Assembly (NCBI RefSeq): GCF_019052365.1
Contig: NZ_JAHQUY010000007.1
Coordinates: forward strand, 1 to 62,339
From: Leyella stercorea
Lineage (GTDB): Bacteria > Bacteroidota > Bacteroidia > Bacteroidales > Bacteroidaceae
Reading direction: 5' to 3'
DNA length: 62,339 nucleotides
Part shown: positions 1-7,786 of the stretch, piece by piece
How the letters are laid out: every line of letters starts with the position of its first letter
How positions within the stretch are numbered: position 1 is the first letter of the stretch
Made by a program: the position numbers and the translations under genes
The notes under the pieces: model-generated
Database searches by the model: none
Seen by the model: the letters and a program-made list of their open reading frames with translations, nothing else
Told to the model about the DNA's origin: nothing

Positions 1-75
1 TGATTGTTCATGGCACAAAGGTATAAATTTTCTATAGAATCAAAAAGCTTTCCCCCTAGATATATCGGGTGAGCC
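1..75 (-). mobile_element. ISL3/ISAon1-like IS, promoter end (truncated by window edge)
   Basis: This is the 5' end of an insertion sequence that runs leftward out of the window. It is the reverse complement of positions 62021-62094, apart from one extra base in a run (five G here, four there). On the minus strand it reads from a GGCTCACCCG end, through a TACCTTTG promoter box, to an ATG at 11-9 followed by only two or three more codons (MNNQ). The identity with the right-hand copy, whose protein is recognisable, is the basis for the call. The GGCTC start resembles ISL3-family ends. The IS end is taken as about base 75 because the identity stops there. Confidence 0.8.
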
Positions 76-149
76 CATCCTGCGGCTCCATTGTGATTAA
101 AAATTATTATTTATCAGGCGTGTTTATTCCGTATCTCAGAATTAATTAT

Positions 150-157
150 TACTTTTG
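150..157 (+). promoter_or_regulatory. TACTTTTG promoter box for the DUF4494 gene
   Basis: TACTTTTG matches the Bacteroidota -7 consensus TAnnTTTG, about 45 bp upstream of the chosen start at 203. No good -33 TTG is seen at the expected distance, so this is a moderate call. Confidence 0.45.
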
Positions 158-202
158 CCGTCCGTAATTAAAGTGATTGAAAACAATAAACGTAAAAGAA
201 TA

Positions 203-691
203 ATGAGATCAAGAACAGCAAACTGGTTTGAAACCACAGTACGCTACGAGCGTCAGACAGAGGATGGACAGAAGAAGGTAAGTGAGTTGTATGTAGTAGA
301 CGCTTTGACTTTTGGCGAGGCTGAAGAGACTATCACCAAGGAGATGGAGCCGTTCGCTACGGGCGAATTTGAGGTGAAGGCTATCAGTCCGGCTGCTTAT
401 GGCGAGATTTTCTTCAGCGACTCTGAAACCGACGACCACTGGTACAAGGCTAAGCTTTCGTTCATCATTATCGACGAGAAGACTGGCAAGGAGAAGCGTT
501 CGGCTGTTAACTTCCTCGTGCAGGCTGCTAACTTCAACGCAGCAGTGAAGAATATCGAGGACTCAATGGACAAGACAGCCATCGACTATGTAATTGTCAA
601 CATCTCTGAGACAAAAATCATGGACGTGTTTGAGCACAACGCGCCCGTTAAGAAGGAAGAGAAGAACGACAAGCCCGAGTTTGAAGGCTAA
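203..691 (+). CDS. DUF4494 domain-containing protein
   Basis: The 162-aa protein is soluble, with no signal peptide or membrane segment. It carries the DUF4494 opening (RTANWFETTVRYER) and the downstream YVVDALTFGEAEE stretch, a family found in Bacteroidales with no known function. The start at 203 is preferred over an in-frame ATG at 155, which lies inside the promoter box and would add 16 unrelated residues. The last 20 residues are charged (Lys/Glu-rich). The next gene, yggS, is on the same strand 167 bp downstream; I recall this neighbourhood as common in Bacteroidales. Function is unknown. Confidence 0.85.
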   Translation: MRSRTANWFETTVRYERQTEDGQKKVSELYVVDALTFGEAEETITKEMEPFATGEFEVKAISPAAYGEIFFSDSETDDHWYKAKLSFIIIDEKTGKEKRSAVNFLVQAANFNAAVKNIEDSMDKTAIDYVIVNISETKIMDVFEHNAPVKKEEKNDKPEFEG

Positions 692-710
692 AGCATAGCG
701 AACTATAGGA

Positions 711-734
711 GCCTACGGCATTTCTGCTGTAGGC
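711..734. repeat. Intergenic hairpin, 10-bp stem
   Basis: GCCTACGGCA and TGCTGTAGGC can pair fully (one G-U) around a TTTC loop. There is no T-tract, so it looks more like a REP-type palindrome than an intrinsic terminator. It belongs with the second hairpin at 792-815. Confidence 0.6.
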
Positions 735-791
735 ATCGCAACAAACAGTAGAGCTTACGACATTCCTTCGTTAACATCGCAAGTATGCAAT

Positions 792-815
792 GGCTACGGC
801 AAGAAAGCCGTAGCC
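792..815. repeat. Intergenic hairpin with a repeated flank
   Basis: GGCTACGGC and GCCGTAGCC pair perfectly around AAGAAA. The right arm continues into GCCGTAGCCTCCTACGTT (807-824), an 18-mer that recurs exactly at 17584-17601 downstream of greA. This supports a dispersed palindromic repeat family rather than a local terminator. Confidence 0.65.
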
Positions 816-858
816 TCCTACGTTAAATACTAACAATCAACAAATAACTCCGTAAGGT

Positions 859-1527
859 ATGAGCATTGCAAACAGACTTCGTGAGGTGACGGACAGCCTC
901 CCTCAAGGCGTACGACTTGTGGCTGTCAGTAAGTTTCATCCTGCCGAATACGTAAAGGAAGCGTACGACGCCGGACAGCGCGTGTTCGGCGAGAGTCGCG
1001 AGCAGGAACTGTCGCGCAAGGTGGAGGTGCTGCCGAAGGACATTGAGTGGCATTTCATCGGACATCTGCAGACCAACAAGGTGAAGTATATAGCGCCGTA
1101 CATCTCGATGATCGACGCTGTAGACTCGCTGAAGCTGCTGCGCGAGATAAACAAGCAGGCTGCTGCGCACGGACGCACTATAAAGGTGTTGCTCGAGCTG
1201 CACATTGCCGAGGAGGAGACCAAGTACGGACTGTCGCTCGATGCGTGTCGCGAACTGCTTGAGGGCGGCGAATGGCGCGAGCTGCATAACGTGCAGATAT
1301 GCGGACTGATGATGATGGCGTCGCACGTAGACGACGAGAGCCTCATACGCAAGGAGTTCATGCTTGCAGCCGACTTCTTCGACGAGGTGAAGGCGCGCTA
1401 CTTTGCCGACGACGACGCTTTCTGCGAGCGTTCGTGGGGAATGAGTCACGACTATCACATCGCTGCCGAGTGTCGCTCTACGATGGTGCGCGTAGGCACG
1501 TATATCTTCGGAGAAAGAGAATATTGA
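859..1527 (+). CDS. yggS: YggS family pyridoxal phosphate-binding protein
   Basis: The 222-aa protein has the usual length and the single-domain alanine-racemase-like fold expected of YggS/PLPBP. The PLP lysine is Lys25 in VAVSKFHP. Further family signatures are FGESREQE, WHFIGHLQTNK and, near the C-terminus, GMSHDYHIAAECRSTMVRVGT. The family buffers intracellular PLP and affects amino-acid and vitamin B6 homeostasis; no enzymatic reaction is firmly assigned. The protein is cytosolic. It follows the DUF4494 gene on the same strand and ends at a large inverted repeat facing the convergent ferredoxin gene. Confidence 0.93.
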   Translation: MSIANRLREVTDSLPQGVRLVAVSKFHPAEYVKEAYDAGQRVFGESREQELSRKVEVLPKDIEWHFIGHLQTNKVKYIAPYISMIDAVDSLKLLREINKQAAAHGRTIKVLLELHIAEEETKYGLSLDACRELLEGGEWRELHNVQICGLMMMASHVDDESLIRKEFMLAADFFDEVKARYFADDDAFCERSWGMSHDYHIAAECRSTMVRVGTYIFGEREY

Positions 1528-1560
1528 TTTGTAGGCGAACGGCGAACGCCGTCTGATAAT

Positions 1561-1661
1561 AGTGGCGGAGGTCTCCGGCCTCCGCAGCAAGCAATAACAC
1601 ATGTGATTATAACGATTAATGTGTTGAATTGACTGCTGCGGAGGCCGGAGACCTCCGCCAC
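1561..1661. terminator. 28-nt perfect inverted repeat between convergent genes
   Basis: Positions 1561-1588 and 1634-1661 are exact reverse complements, separated by 45 nt. The loop contains a further AACACAT/ATGTGTT pairing. A T-tract follows on the + strand, so it can end yggS transcription. Each arm also contains a smaller palindrome (GGAGGTCTCC/GGCC region). The arms are much longer than a terminator needs, which suggests a palindromic repeat element used as a terminator. Confidence 0.75.
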
Positions 1662-1733
1662 TTTTTTATTATAGATAAGTCTTTTTACTTTTAAACGCCC
1701 TTTTTACCTTTTTACTTTTTTACTCTTTTATTT

Positions 1734-2534
1734 TTAAACGCTCTTTTTTACTTTTTCAAAGTAGTATTGTCCTTTTCCCTTTGTTCTTCCGCCGTATTCT
1801 ATAGCTCTTGTGGGGCAGTGGTGGTAGCAGGCGAAGCACGAGAGGCACTTGCCGTTGTGCAGCCATACCGGGTGTTTGTTCTCGTCCATAGCCATGTCGC
1901 CCACTGGGCAGTTACGCGTGCAGAGTCCGCAGCCGATGCAGCGGTTGGGGTCAACGCGGAACGGCGTGTCTTTGATAATCCAGCGTATGAACACATCGCC
2001 GATGAGGCGGCTGTTGATGCGCGGCCAGTTGCCGATGAGGATGTCGCGCACGCCGTGGCGTCGCTGGCGTATGTCTTCGATGAAGCGTGAGAGTTTCTCG
2101 TCGGCTTCGCGCTTCTTCTTCGCCTCCTTCTCGGGTTTGTCTACGTCCATGAACGGCAGTCCGACGTACGACTCGGGCATGATGAGCGATATTGCGCTGT
2201 GCACGGTGATGCCCACCGCCGCCAGGTCTTTCTCCAGAATGTCTACAGCCTCGCCCACGTTGTCGCCCGCCGTACACACCACGTAGCAGAAGCGGTCGGC
2301 CTGATTGAGGCGCAGTCGGCTTACGAACTCCTTCACTATCAATGGCGGTCGCCATCCGTGTACGGGGAAGAAGAAGCCTATCGGTTCGTCGTCTTTCAGT
2401 TCGTAGCAGAACGTGCTACCGCCGTCGGAGTGCTTCAGCGTTGCAGCTATGTCGATGAGTTGGTCGCCGAGCGCTTCGGCTGTCTTGCTTGCAGCCCACT
2501 TCGTGTTGCCGGTTCCTGAGAAATAGAATATCAT
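1734..2534 (-). CDS. EFR1 family protein: flavodoxin-like domain plus 2[4Fe-4S] ferredoxin
   Basis: The 266-aa protein has two parts. The N-terminal flavodoxin-like domain (about residues 1-150) starts with the FMN phosphate loop SGTGNTK at residues 6-12. The C-terminal ferredoxin domain has two cysteine clusters, CIGCGLCTRNCP (about residue 198) and CLSCFACYHHCP (about residue 228), each suited to a [4Fe-4S] cluster. A Lys/Glu-rich linker (about residues 133-148) joins them. EFR1-family proteins are anaerobic electron carriers whose partners are mostly unknown. Expected in the cytosol. It is the last gene of a minus-strand pair, but a strong hairpin upstream suggests its own transcript. Confidence 0.88.
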   Translation of the reverse strand: MIFYFSGTGNTKWAASKTAEALGDQLIDIAATLKHSDGGSTFCYELKDDEPIGFFFPVHGWRPPLIVKEFVSRLRLNQADRFCYVVCTAGDNVGEAVDILEKDLAAVGITVHSAISLIMPESYVGLPFMDVDKPEKEAKKKREADEKLSRFIEDIRQRRHGVRDILIGNWPRINSRLIGDVFIRWIIKDTPFRVDPNRCIGCGLCTRNCPVGDMAMDENKHPVWLHNGKCLSCFACYHHCPTRAIEYGGRTKGKGQYYFEKVKKSV

Positions 2535-2553
2535 AAGTGTACGTGTTTAAATG

Positions 2554-2598
2554 AAAAAGGGTGGGGAGCAGAACGTCTTTTTGTTTCTCTCCCCACCC
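2554..2598 (-). terminator. Rho-independent terminator of the DUF1573 gene
   Basis: GGGTGGGGAG (2559-2568) pairs with CTCCCCACCC (2589-2598). On the minus strand the stem is followed by a T-run (the AAAAA at 2554-2558). It sits just after the DUF1573 stop. Confidence 0.85.
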
Positions 2599-2624
2599 AG
2601 TATAGGTTTATAATGCTTGTATGT

Positions 2625-3020
2625 TTATTTCTTGTTCTCGCTCATCACGCCCTCGATGTAGAGGCGTGTCAGCTCTGTTACGCCGTTGGTGCGCACGGTG
2701 ATAGTCTTCTTGAAGTGGCCGGGGAACGCTCCGGTGCCGTTGTATGTCACCTTTATCTCGCCCTTCTCGCCCGGCTTGATAGGAGCCTTGGTGTACGAAG
2801 GAATGGTGCATCCGCAGCTTGCCACAGCCTGGTTGATGATGAGCGGCGCTGTACCTACGTTGGTGAAGGTGAACACGCACTTCTGTGTAGGCTGGCTCTC
2901 AGAGAATGTGCCGAAGTTGTGAATCATCTTGTCGAACTTGATCGAAGCCTGATTCTGCTGAGCCATAGCGAAGCATACGCTTGCCATGAGCATTACTGAC
3001 ATTATCAAAAATTTCTTCAT
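2625..3020 (-). CDS. Secreted DUF1573 domain protein
   Basis: The 131-aa protein starts with a Sec signal peptide (MKKFLIMSVMLMASVCFA, cleavage near AMA-QQ). The rest is one DUF1573 immunoglobulin-like domain (PapD-like) with HNFGTF and the hallmark ASCGCT motif, then a KPGEKGEIKVTYN strand. Such proteins are exported to the periplasm or surface in Bacteroidota; their role is not established. A TACTTTTG promoter box lies at 3041-3048 and a strong terminator follows, so it is probably monocistronic. Confidence 0.88.
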   Translation of the reverse strand: MKKFLIMSVMLMASVCFAMAQQNQASIKFDKMIHNFGTFSESQPTQKCVFTFTNVGTAPLIINQAVASCGCTIPSYTKAPIKPGEKGEIKVTYNGTGAFPGHFKKTITVRTNGVTELTRLYIEGVMSENKK

Positions 3021-3040
3021 AATCGTATTATATTATGTTG

Positions 3041-3048
3041 CAAAAGTA
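3041..3048 (-). promoter_or_regulatory. TACTTTTG promoter box for the DUF1573 gene
   Basis: The minus-strand sequence TACTTTTG matches TAnnTTTG, about 20 bp upstream of the start codon. No clear -33 element is visible. Confidence 0.5.
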
Positions 3049-3148
3049 ATAAAACTATTATATGTGGAGGTATATCGGACGCTTTTTTTTACATAAATTA
3101 AGCCTCTTTAGGCTATATCGTATATTCATTCGATAAAAAAACGAATTG

Positions 3149-3181
3149 TTTTGGTTATGTCAGCCGTTTTAATTAATTTTG
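3149..3181 (+). promoter_or_regulatory. Sigma-ABfr-type promoter
   Basis: TTTTG (3149-3153), a 20-nt spacer and TAATTTTG (3174-3181) fit the Bacteroidota housekeeping promoter. The downstream ATG at 3208 is 26 nt away. This also rules out the in-frame ATG at 3151, which lies inside the -33 element. Confidence 0.8.
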
Positions 3182-3207
3182 TAATAATAACCAAAAAACG
3201 AATTGCC

Positions 3208-3549
3208 ATGTATAAAATTCAAGCAAACGCCTCAGGCACAAGAAGTGTGGAGATTAGTGATAACCATCTCGAGACAATAAGAAAGTATTCGCTGCTCGAC
3301 GCATTGGTAGACAGTAACGGATTCGTAGACGAGCCTGTGCTCGACAAACTGAAGTTCCACGTGCGCTCGCTCTTGGAGAACGCCGTTGAGAACGACAAGA
3401 ATCTGCTCGACCTCTGCCTCGACGTGATTTACAACAACAATATGAAGGCTCTCGGACTGCAGAACCTCATTGCGCTCTACCGCGAGTGGGCTGCGGCTCA
3501 CGCAGAGGAAGAAGCAGAAGGAGAAGCTCCGGCGGAGAACGCACAGTAA
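3208..3549 (+). CDS. Hypothetical protein, 113 aa
   Basis: I do not recognise a family. The 113-aa protein is predicted soluble and mostly helical, with an acidic, Ala/Glu-rich C-terminal tail (about residues 97-113). It has no signal peptide or cysteine cluster. The start at 3208 (MYKIQANASG) is set by the promoter just upstream. It lies 38 bp before the YgiQ-like gene on the same strand and may be co-transcribed with it. Codon use looks native, and a promoter in the right place argues that it is real. Confidence 0.7.
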   Translation: MYKIQANASGTRSVEISDNHLETIRKYSLLDALVDSNGFVDEPVLDKLKFHVRSLLENAVENDKNLLDLCLDVIYNNNMKALGLQNLIALYREWAAAHAEEEAEGEAPAENAQ

Positions 3550-3587
3550 TCTCCCTGCGGGCTATTTAATAACGAAAACAATATACA

Positions 3588-5687
3588 ATGAAAGAATACA
3601 GGCTCACCGACTGGCTGCCTACTACAAAGAAAGAAATCGAACTGCGTGGATGGGATTCCGTCGACGTCATTCTCTTTTCTGCCGACGCCTACGTGGATCA
3701 TCCCTCGTTTGGCGCCGCAGTGATTGGTCGTACACTTGAGGCCGCGGGCTACACCGTGGCTATCGTTCCGCAACCCGACTGGCACGGCGACTTCCGCGAC
3801 TTCAAGAAGCTGGGTTGCCCCAATCTGTTCTTCGGAATAGCGCCGGGATGCATGGACTCGATGGTGAACAAATACACAGCCGGCAAGCGCCTGCGCTCCG
3901 AAGACGCGTACAGTCCGGACGGTCGTCACGACTGCCGCCCGGAGTATCCTACCATTGTATATACTAAGATTCTGAAGCAGCTTTTCCCCGACGTGCCCGT
4001 CGTGCTCGGCGGCATCGAGGCGTCGTTGCGCCGCCTGACGCACTACGACTACTGGAAGGACTCGCTGCAGAAGTGCATACTCTGCGACTCGGGCGCCGAT
4101 ATGATAATCTACGGAATGGGCGAGAAACCTATCGTTGAGCTCTGTCGCAACCTCGCCGAAGGCTTGCCAATCAGCGCCGTTCACGACATTCCGCAGACTG
4201 TTTATCTCTGCCGCGAGGACGAGGTTCCTAACGGCATTGGCGCCGACGACATAGTGCTGCACAGTCACGAGGAGTGCTTGCGCAACAAGAAGGCGCAGGC
4301 AGAAAACTTCCGACATATCGAGGAGGAGTCGAACAAGATGCACGCGCAGCGACTGCTGCAGGCTGTCGACAACAAGTACGCCGTTGTCAATCCGCCTTAT
4401 CCGCCTATGACATCCGAAGAGCTCGACCGCTCGTTCGACCTGCCTTACACCCGACTGCCGCATCCTAAGTATAAGGGCAAGCGCATACCGGCTTACGAGA
4501 TGATAAAGTTCTCGGTCAATCTGCATCGCGGATGCTTCGGCGGTTGCGCTTTCTGCACAATCTCTGCGCATCAGGGCAAGTTCATTGCGTGCCGATCGAA
4601 GCGCAGCATCGTGGAGGAGGTGAAGAAGGTGATAGAGATGCCCGACTTCAAGGGCTACCTCTCCGACCTCGGCGGTCCGTCGGCTAACATGTACGGCATG
4701 CACGGCAACAACCCGAAAGCCTGCGCCGTCTGCAAGCGCCCGTCGTGCATCCATCCGCAGGTGTGCCCCAACCTCAACACCGACCACTCTAAGCTGCTCG
4801 AGATCTATCACGCCGTCGACGCTCTGCCCGGCATCAAGAAGAGCTTCATCGGCAGCGGTGTGCGCTACGACCTGCTGCTCCATCGCAGCAAGGACGAGGC
4901 TATCAACGCCGTAGCACGCCAGTACACACGCGAACTAATCACCAAGCACGTGAGCGGACGCCTCAAGGTGGCGCCAGAGCATACGTCAGATGCGGTACTC
5001 AAGCTCATGCGCAAGCCGTCGTTCAAGCTCTTCGGCGAGTTCAAGTGCATCTTCGACCGCATCAACCGTGAGGAGCATCTCAACCAGCAGATAATTCCTT
5101 ACTTCATCAGCTCGCACCCTGGCTGCCGTGAGGAGGATATGGCCGAACTTGCGGTGCTCACAAAGCAACTCGACTTCCATCTGGAGCAGGTTCAGGACTT
5201 CACGCCTACGCCTATGACCGTCAGCACCGAGACTTGGTATACGGGTTACGACCCTTATACTCTGGAACCGGTGTTCAGCGCCAAGACTCCGCGCGAGAAA
5301 CTCGCACAGCGCCAGTTCTTCTTCTGGTATAAACCCGAGGAGCGCCGAGCTATCGAGCAGGAACTGCGCCGCATCGGCAGGGCAGACCTCATTCAGAAAC
5401 TCTACGCCGGTGTGCCAGCACCTAATCATGGCCGCAACTTCGGCAACAACCGACGCCCCGAGTTCGAACACCGCGACAATAGAGATGAGTTCAACTCACG
5501 CGAACCTCGCAAGGGCCGCAACGCTCGCGAGGGTCGCGATGCTCGTGACGGATATAACGGAAGAGACGCTCGTTCTGGTAACAACAGAGACGTTCGCAAC
5601 GGCTATAATGCTCGCGACAATCGCAGCAATCCTAACAGTCGCGACAACAAGAAGGGCGGCTATAAGGGAAGAAAGCCCAAGTGGTAA
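3588..5687 (+). CDS. YgiQ family radical SAM protein with a low-complexity basic tail
   Basis: The 699-aa protein matches the YgiQ family: an N-terminal domain with DVILFSADAYVDHPSFG and VLGGIEASLRRLTHYDYW, then a radical-SAM core with the cluster-binding CFGGCAFC (about residues 313-320). The typical APEHTSD and DFTPTPMTVSTE motifs follow. The family's reaction is not established. After about residue 610 comes a roughly 90-residue tail of repeated RD, GR, NG and RN dipeptides, probably disordered and possibly RNA-binding, ending GGYKGRKPKW. The tail is the unusual part. The upstream neighbour at 3208 may share the transcript. Confidence 0.92.
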   Translation: MKEYRLTDWLPTTKKEIELRGWDSVDVILFSADAYVDHPSFGAAVIGRTLEAAGYTVAIVPQPDWHGDFRDFKKLGCPNLFFGIAPGCMDSMVNKYTAGKRLRSEDAYSPDGRHDCRPEYPTIVYTKILKQLFPDVPVVLGGIEASLRRLTHYDYWKDSLQKCILCDSGADMIIYGMGEKPIVELCRNLAEGLPISAVHDIPQTVYLCREDEVPNGIGADDIVLHSHEECLRNKKAQAENFRHIEEESNKMHAQRLLQAVDNKYAVVNPPYPPMTSEELDRSFDLPYTRLPHPKYKGKRIPAYEMIKFSVNLHRGCFGGCAFCTISAHQGKFIACRSKRSIVEEVKKVIEMPDFKGYLSDLGGPSANMYGMHGNNPKACAVCKRPSCIHPQVCPNLNTDHSKLLEIYHAVDALPGIKKSFIGSGVRYDLLLHRSKDEAINAVARQYTRELITKHVSGRLKVAPEHTSDAVLKLMRKPSFKLFGEFKCIFDRINREEHLNQQIIPYFISSHPGCREEDMAELAVLTKQLDFHLEQVQDFTPTPMTVSTETWYTGYDPYTLEPVFSAKTPREKLAQRQFFFWYKPEERRAIEQELRRIGRADLIQKLYAGVPAPNHGRNFGNNRRPEFEHRDNRDEFNSREPRKGRNAREGRDARDGYNGRDARSGNNRDVRNGYNARDNRSNPNSRDNKKGGYKGRKPKW

Positions 5688-5742
5688 CGACAAAGATAGT
5701 TACCACTTGCAGCCTTGATACAAACCTTTTAAACTACAACCT

Positions 5743-6609
5743 ATGAATATAAAGAATGTTTTGGTGCGGTTCTTCATCGCAGCCGTAATGCTTGTCGGAG
5801 CTTCTTGCGAAAAGCCGTTTGCAGAAGACGGCGAAGAGACAGAAGATGTTGTGGTTGACAACAAGAACGATAAGGACAATAAGGGCGACAAGGCGAAGAC
5901 CGTCACCGTACGCTTCAATGTTCTCGGCGTAGAGTCGGCAAGTGCAGGGTCTACGGCGCTGAGAGATGTGTGCAAGCGCCTGAGCTTTTCGGTGTTCGAT
6001 GCCGACGGTGAGCGCTGCAACTACCGCACCATTACGCAACTCAGTACCGACAAAGACTTCGGAAAAGTGGCGCTGGCAGTGCCCAAAGGTACGTATTCTT
6101 TCGTGTTCGTAGCCGAGAACGGCAAAGATGCGCCTACCATCTCCAAGCTGAACACCGTGACGTTCAAGAAGAACAAGCTTACTGATACCTATTGCTTTTA
6201 CGACCAGTACGACGTAAACGGCAACTGTACGTACGACATAACGCTGCGGCGTGTCGTAGCAAAGCTGCGTGTAGCCATCAACGACGCCACACCTCAGGAA
6301 ATAGACTCGCTCCAGTTCTTCTACACAGGTGGCAGCAGTACGCTCGATCCGTCCACCGGCGGCGGCAATGTAAACTCGCGTCAGACCGAAGTATGCAGCG
6401 TTGAGCCCGCAGCATACAAAGGCAAGTCGGTTTACGAACTCTATACCTTTCCACACGCCGACGGCAAACCACTCACATTGAAGATTGCTGCAAAGTCGGG
6501 CGAAAGAACAATGTACGCGCGTACAATAAATAATATAATGGTGGAAAGAGATAACACTACAGAATGTCAGCTACGTCTGTTCGGAGAAAGTCCTGAAGGC
6601 GGACGTTGA
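5743..6609 (+). CDS. FimB/Mfa2 family fimbrial anchor lipoprotein
   Basis: The 288-aa protein begins with a lipoprotein signal peptide ending in GASC (Cys22). An acidic Asp/Lys/Asn-rich linker (about residues 25-50) resembles the spacer that lets Bacteroidota lipoproteins reach the surface. The remaining beta-rich region, with VTVRFNVLG, LSFSVFD and TYDITLRRVVAKLRV, fits the FimB/Mfa2 domain. In Porphyromonas such proteins anchor fimbriae to the outer membrane. No major pilin gene lies next to it, so this is an orphan copy and its partner is unknown. It ends at a strong bidirectional terminator. Confidence 0.78.
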   Translation: MNIKNVLVRFFIAAVMLVGASCEKPFAEDGEETEDVVVDNKNDKDNKGDKAKTVTVRFNVLGVESASAGSTALRDVCKRLSFSVFDADGERCNYRTITQLSTDKDFGKVALAVPKGTYSFVFVAENGKDAPTISKLNTVTFKKNKLTDTYCFYDQYDVNGNCTYDITLRRVVAKLRVAINDATPQEIDSLQFFYTGGSSTLDPSTGGGNVNSRQTEVCSVEPAAYKGKSVYELYTFPHADGKPLTLKIAAKSGERTMYARTINNIMVERDNTTECQLRLFGESPEGGR

Positions 6610-6627
6610 CGTATAATAAAACAAAAA

Positions 6628-6667
6628 GGGTGTATCAAAACTGCAAACTTAGAGTTTTGATACACCC
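6628..6667. terminator. Bidirectional terminator
   Basis: GGGTGTATCAAAAC (6628-6641) and GTTTTGATACACCC (6654-6667) form a perfect 14-bp stem with a 12-nt loop. An A-run precedes it and a weaker T-rich stretch follows. It sits between convergent genes and can serve both. Confidence 0.88.
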
Positions 6668-6692
6668 TTAATATATTCGGGATGTCCGAGCA

Positions 6693-7163
6693 TTACTTGC
6701 CCGTAACCTCAGCCAAAGCTTTCGGCCAGTCTGTGTCGAGTGAGAACTGGGTTATGTAGTTCTCGTTGTCAACATAGCTGTATATCACTTCTTTATCAAC
6801 ATCGTTGAAGAGCGAGTTGTTGATTGTGGCTGTACGGAACTTTGCCTTCAGCATCTCCTTATCTTTATCCTTCTTTATCTCGCTAAGACGACTCACGAAG
6901 AGGTTCACGAACTCGATCATAGCGTTTGTCTGCACGCCAAGTTCGTACTCGCTGAAGCGTTCTTCCTGACTGCCCTTTGTGATAAGATAGAAGATGGCGT
7001 CGTATTTGAAGGTAGCAACCTTGCGTGCTTCCAGATCTTTTGAGGTGTCGTTAGCGAAAGCTTTCACCTCTTTCTCGATTCTCTTCACTTCGTTGTATAT
7101 CTCCTGAGCCGAAGCGCCCACCGACATACATACGAGAGCCAATATTAAAAACAGTTTCTTCAT
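6693..7163 (-). CDS. Hypothetical secreted protein, 156 aa
   Basis: The protein begins with a clear Sec signal peptide (MKKLFLILALVCMSVGASA-QE). The mature part is about 136 residues, charged and mainly helical, with no motif I recognise. An upstream in-frame ATG at 7271 would place 36 unrelated residues, overlapping ruvC, before the signal peptide, so the start at 7163 is chosen. It lies 53 bp downstream of ruvC on the same strand and may be the last gene of that operon. Likely periplasmic; function unknown. Confidence 0.75.
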   Translation of the reverse strand: MKKLFLILALVCMSVGASAQEIYNEVKRIEKEVKAFANDTSKDLEARKVATFKYDAIFYLITKGSQEERFSEYELGVQTNAMIEFVNLFVSRLSEIKKDKDKEMLKAKFRTATINNSLFNDVDKEVIYSYVDNENYITQFSLDTDWPKALAEVTGK

Positions 7164-7216
7164 ACTTGCTTTCTGTTTATTTATATAAAACGTGTATTTT
7201 ATTATAGATAACGTGC

Positions 7217-7786
7217 TTAATGACCGATGCGGCTCACCTTGTCCTGGTTTTTGTTGATGAAGTCTTTCCATCCGCTATAGTGCGTGTCGCTTACGGGATT
7301 GCCCTGCTGCATGAAGTGGCAGTAGGCTACGCCCAAGGCGTCTGTAGCATCCATCAGTTTCGGCATCTCTTCGGTGTCAATGCGCAGCAGGCGCTGCAAC
7401 ATCGCCGCCACCTGCTCCTTCGAAGCCTGACCCTGTCCGGTTATCGCCATCTTTATCTTCATCGGTGCGTACTCGTGTACGGGTACGCTGTGGCCCACGG
7501 CAGCCGCGATAGCCACGCCCTGCGAACGTCCGAGCTTAAGCATCGACTGCACGTTCTTGCCGAAGAACGGAGCCTCGATAGCCATCTCGTCGGGCAGGAA
7601 ACGGTCGATAATGGCAGTCACCTGCTGGTGAATCTTGCCCAGACGCAAGTACGGGTCGTGGTCTTTGCGCATGTCTATCACGCCCATGTGCAGCATTTCG
7701 GCTTTGTTGCCCACTGCTCGCAGCACGCCGTATCCCATCACGTTCGTGCCAGGGTCGATGCCGAGAATTATCTTTTCTGCCTTCAT
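7217..7786 (-). CDS. ruvC: Crossover junction endodeoxyribonuclease RuvC
   Basis: The 189-aa protein is RuvC, the Holliday-junction resolvase that acts with RuvAB in recombinational repair. The acidic catalytic set is present: Asp11 in GIDPGT, Glu71 in AIEAPFF, and Asp146/Asp149 in [11 protein letters not shown]. Length is slightly above the usual 160-175 because of a C-terminal extension of about 25 residues. Its start codon directly abuts the stop of the upstream MBL-fold gene, so the two are surely co-transcribed. Confidence 0.96.
   Translation of the reverse strand: MKAEKIILGIDPGTNVMGYGVLRAVGNKAEMLHMGVIDMRKDHDPYLRLGKIHQQVTAIIDRFLPDEMAIEAPFFGKNVQSMLKLGRSQGVAIAAAVGHSVPVHEYAPMKIKMAITGQGQASKEQVAAMLQRLLRIDTEEMPKLMDATDALGVAYCHFMQQGNPVSDTHYSGWKDFINKNQDKVSRIGH

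Noticed and set aside
3498..4883. Long minus-strand ORF opposite the YgiQ-like gene
   Set aside because: It is a shadow of a well-recognised radical-SAM gene; high-GC third positions keep stops out of the opposite frame.
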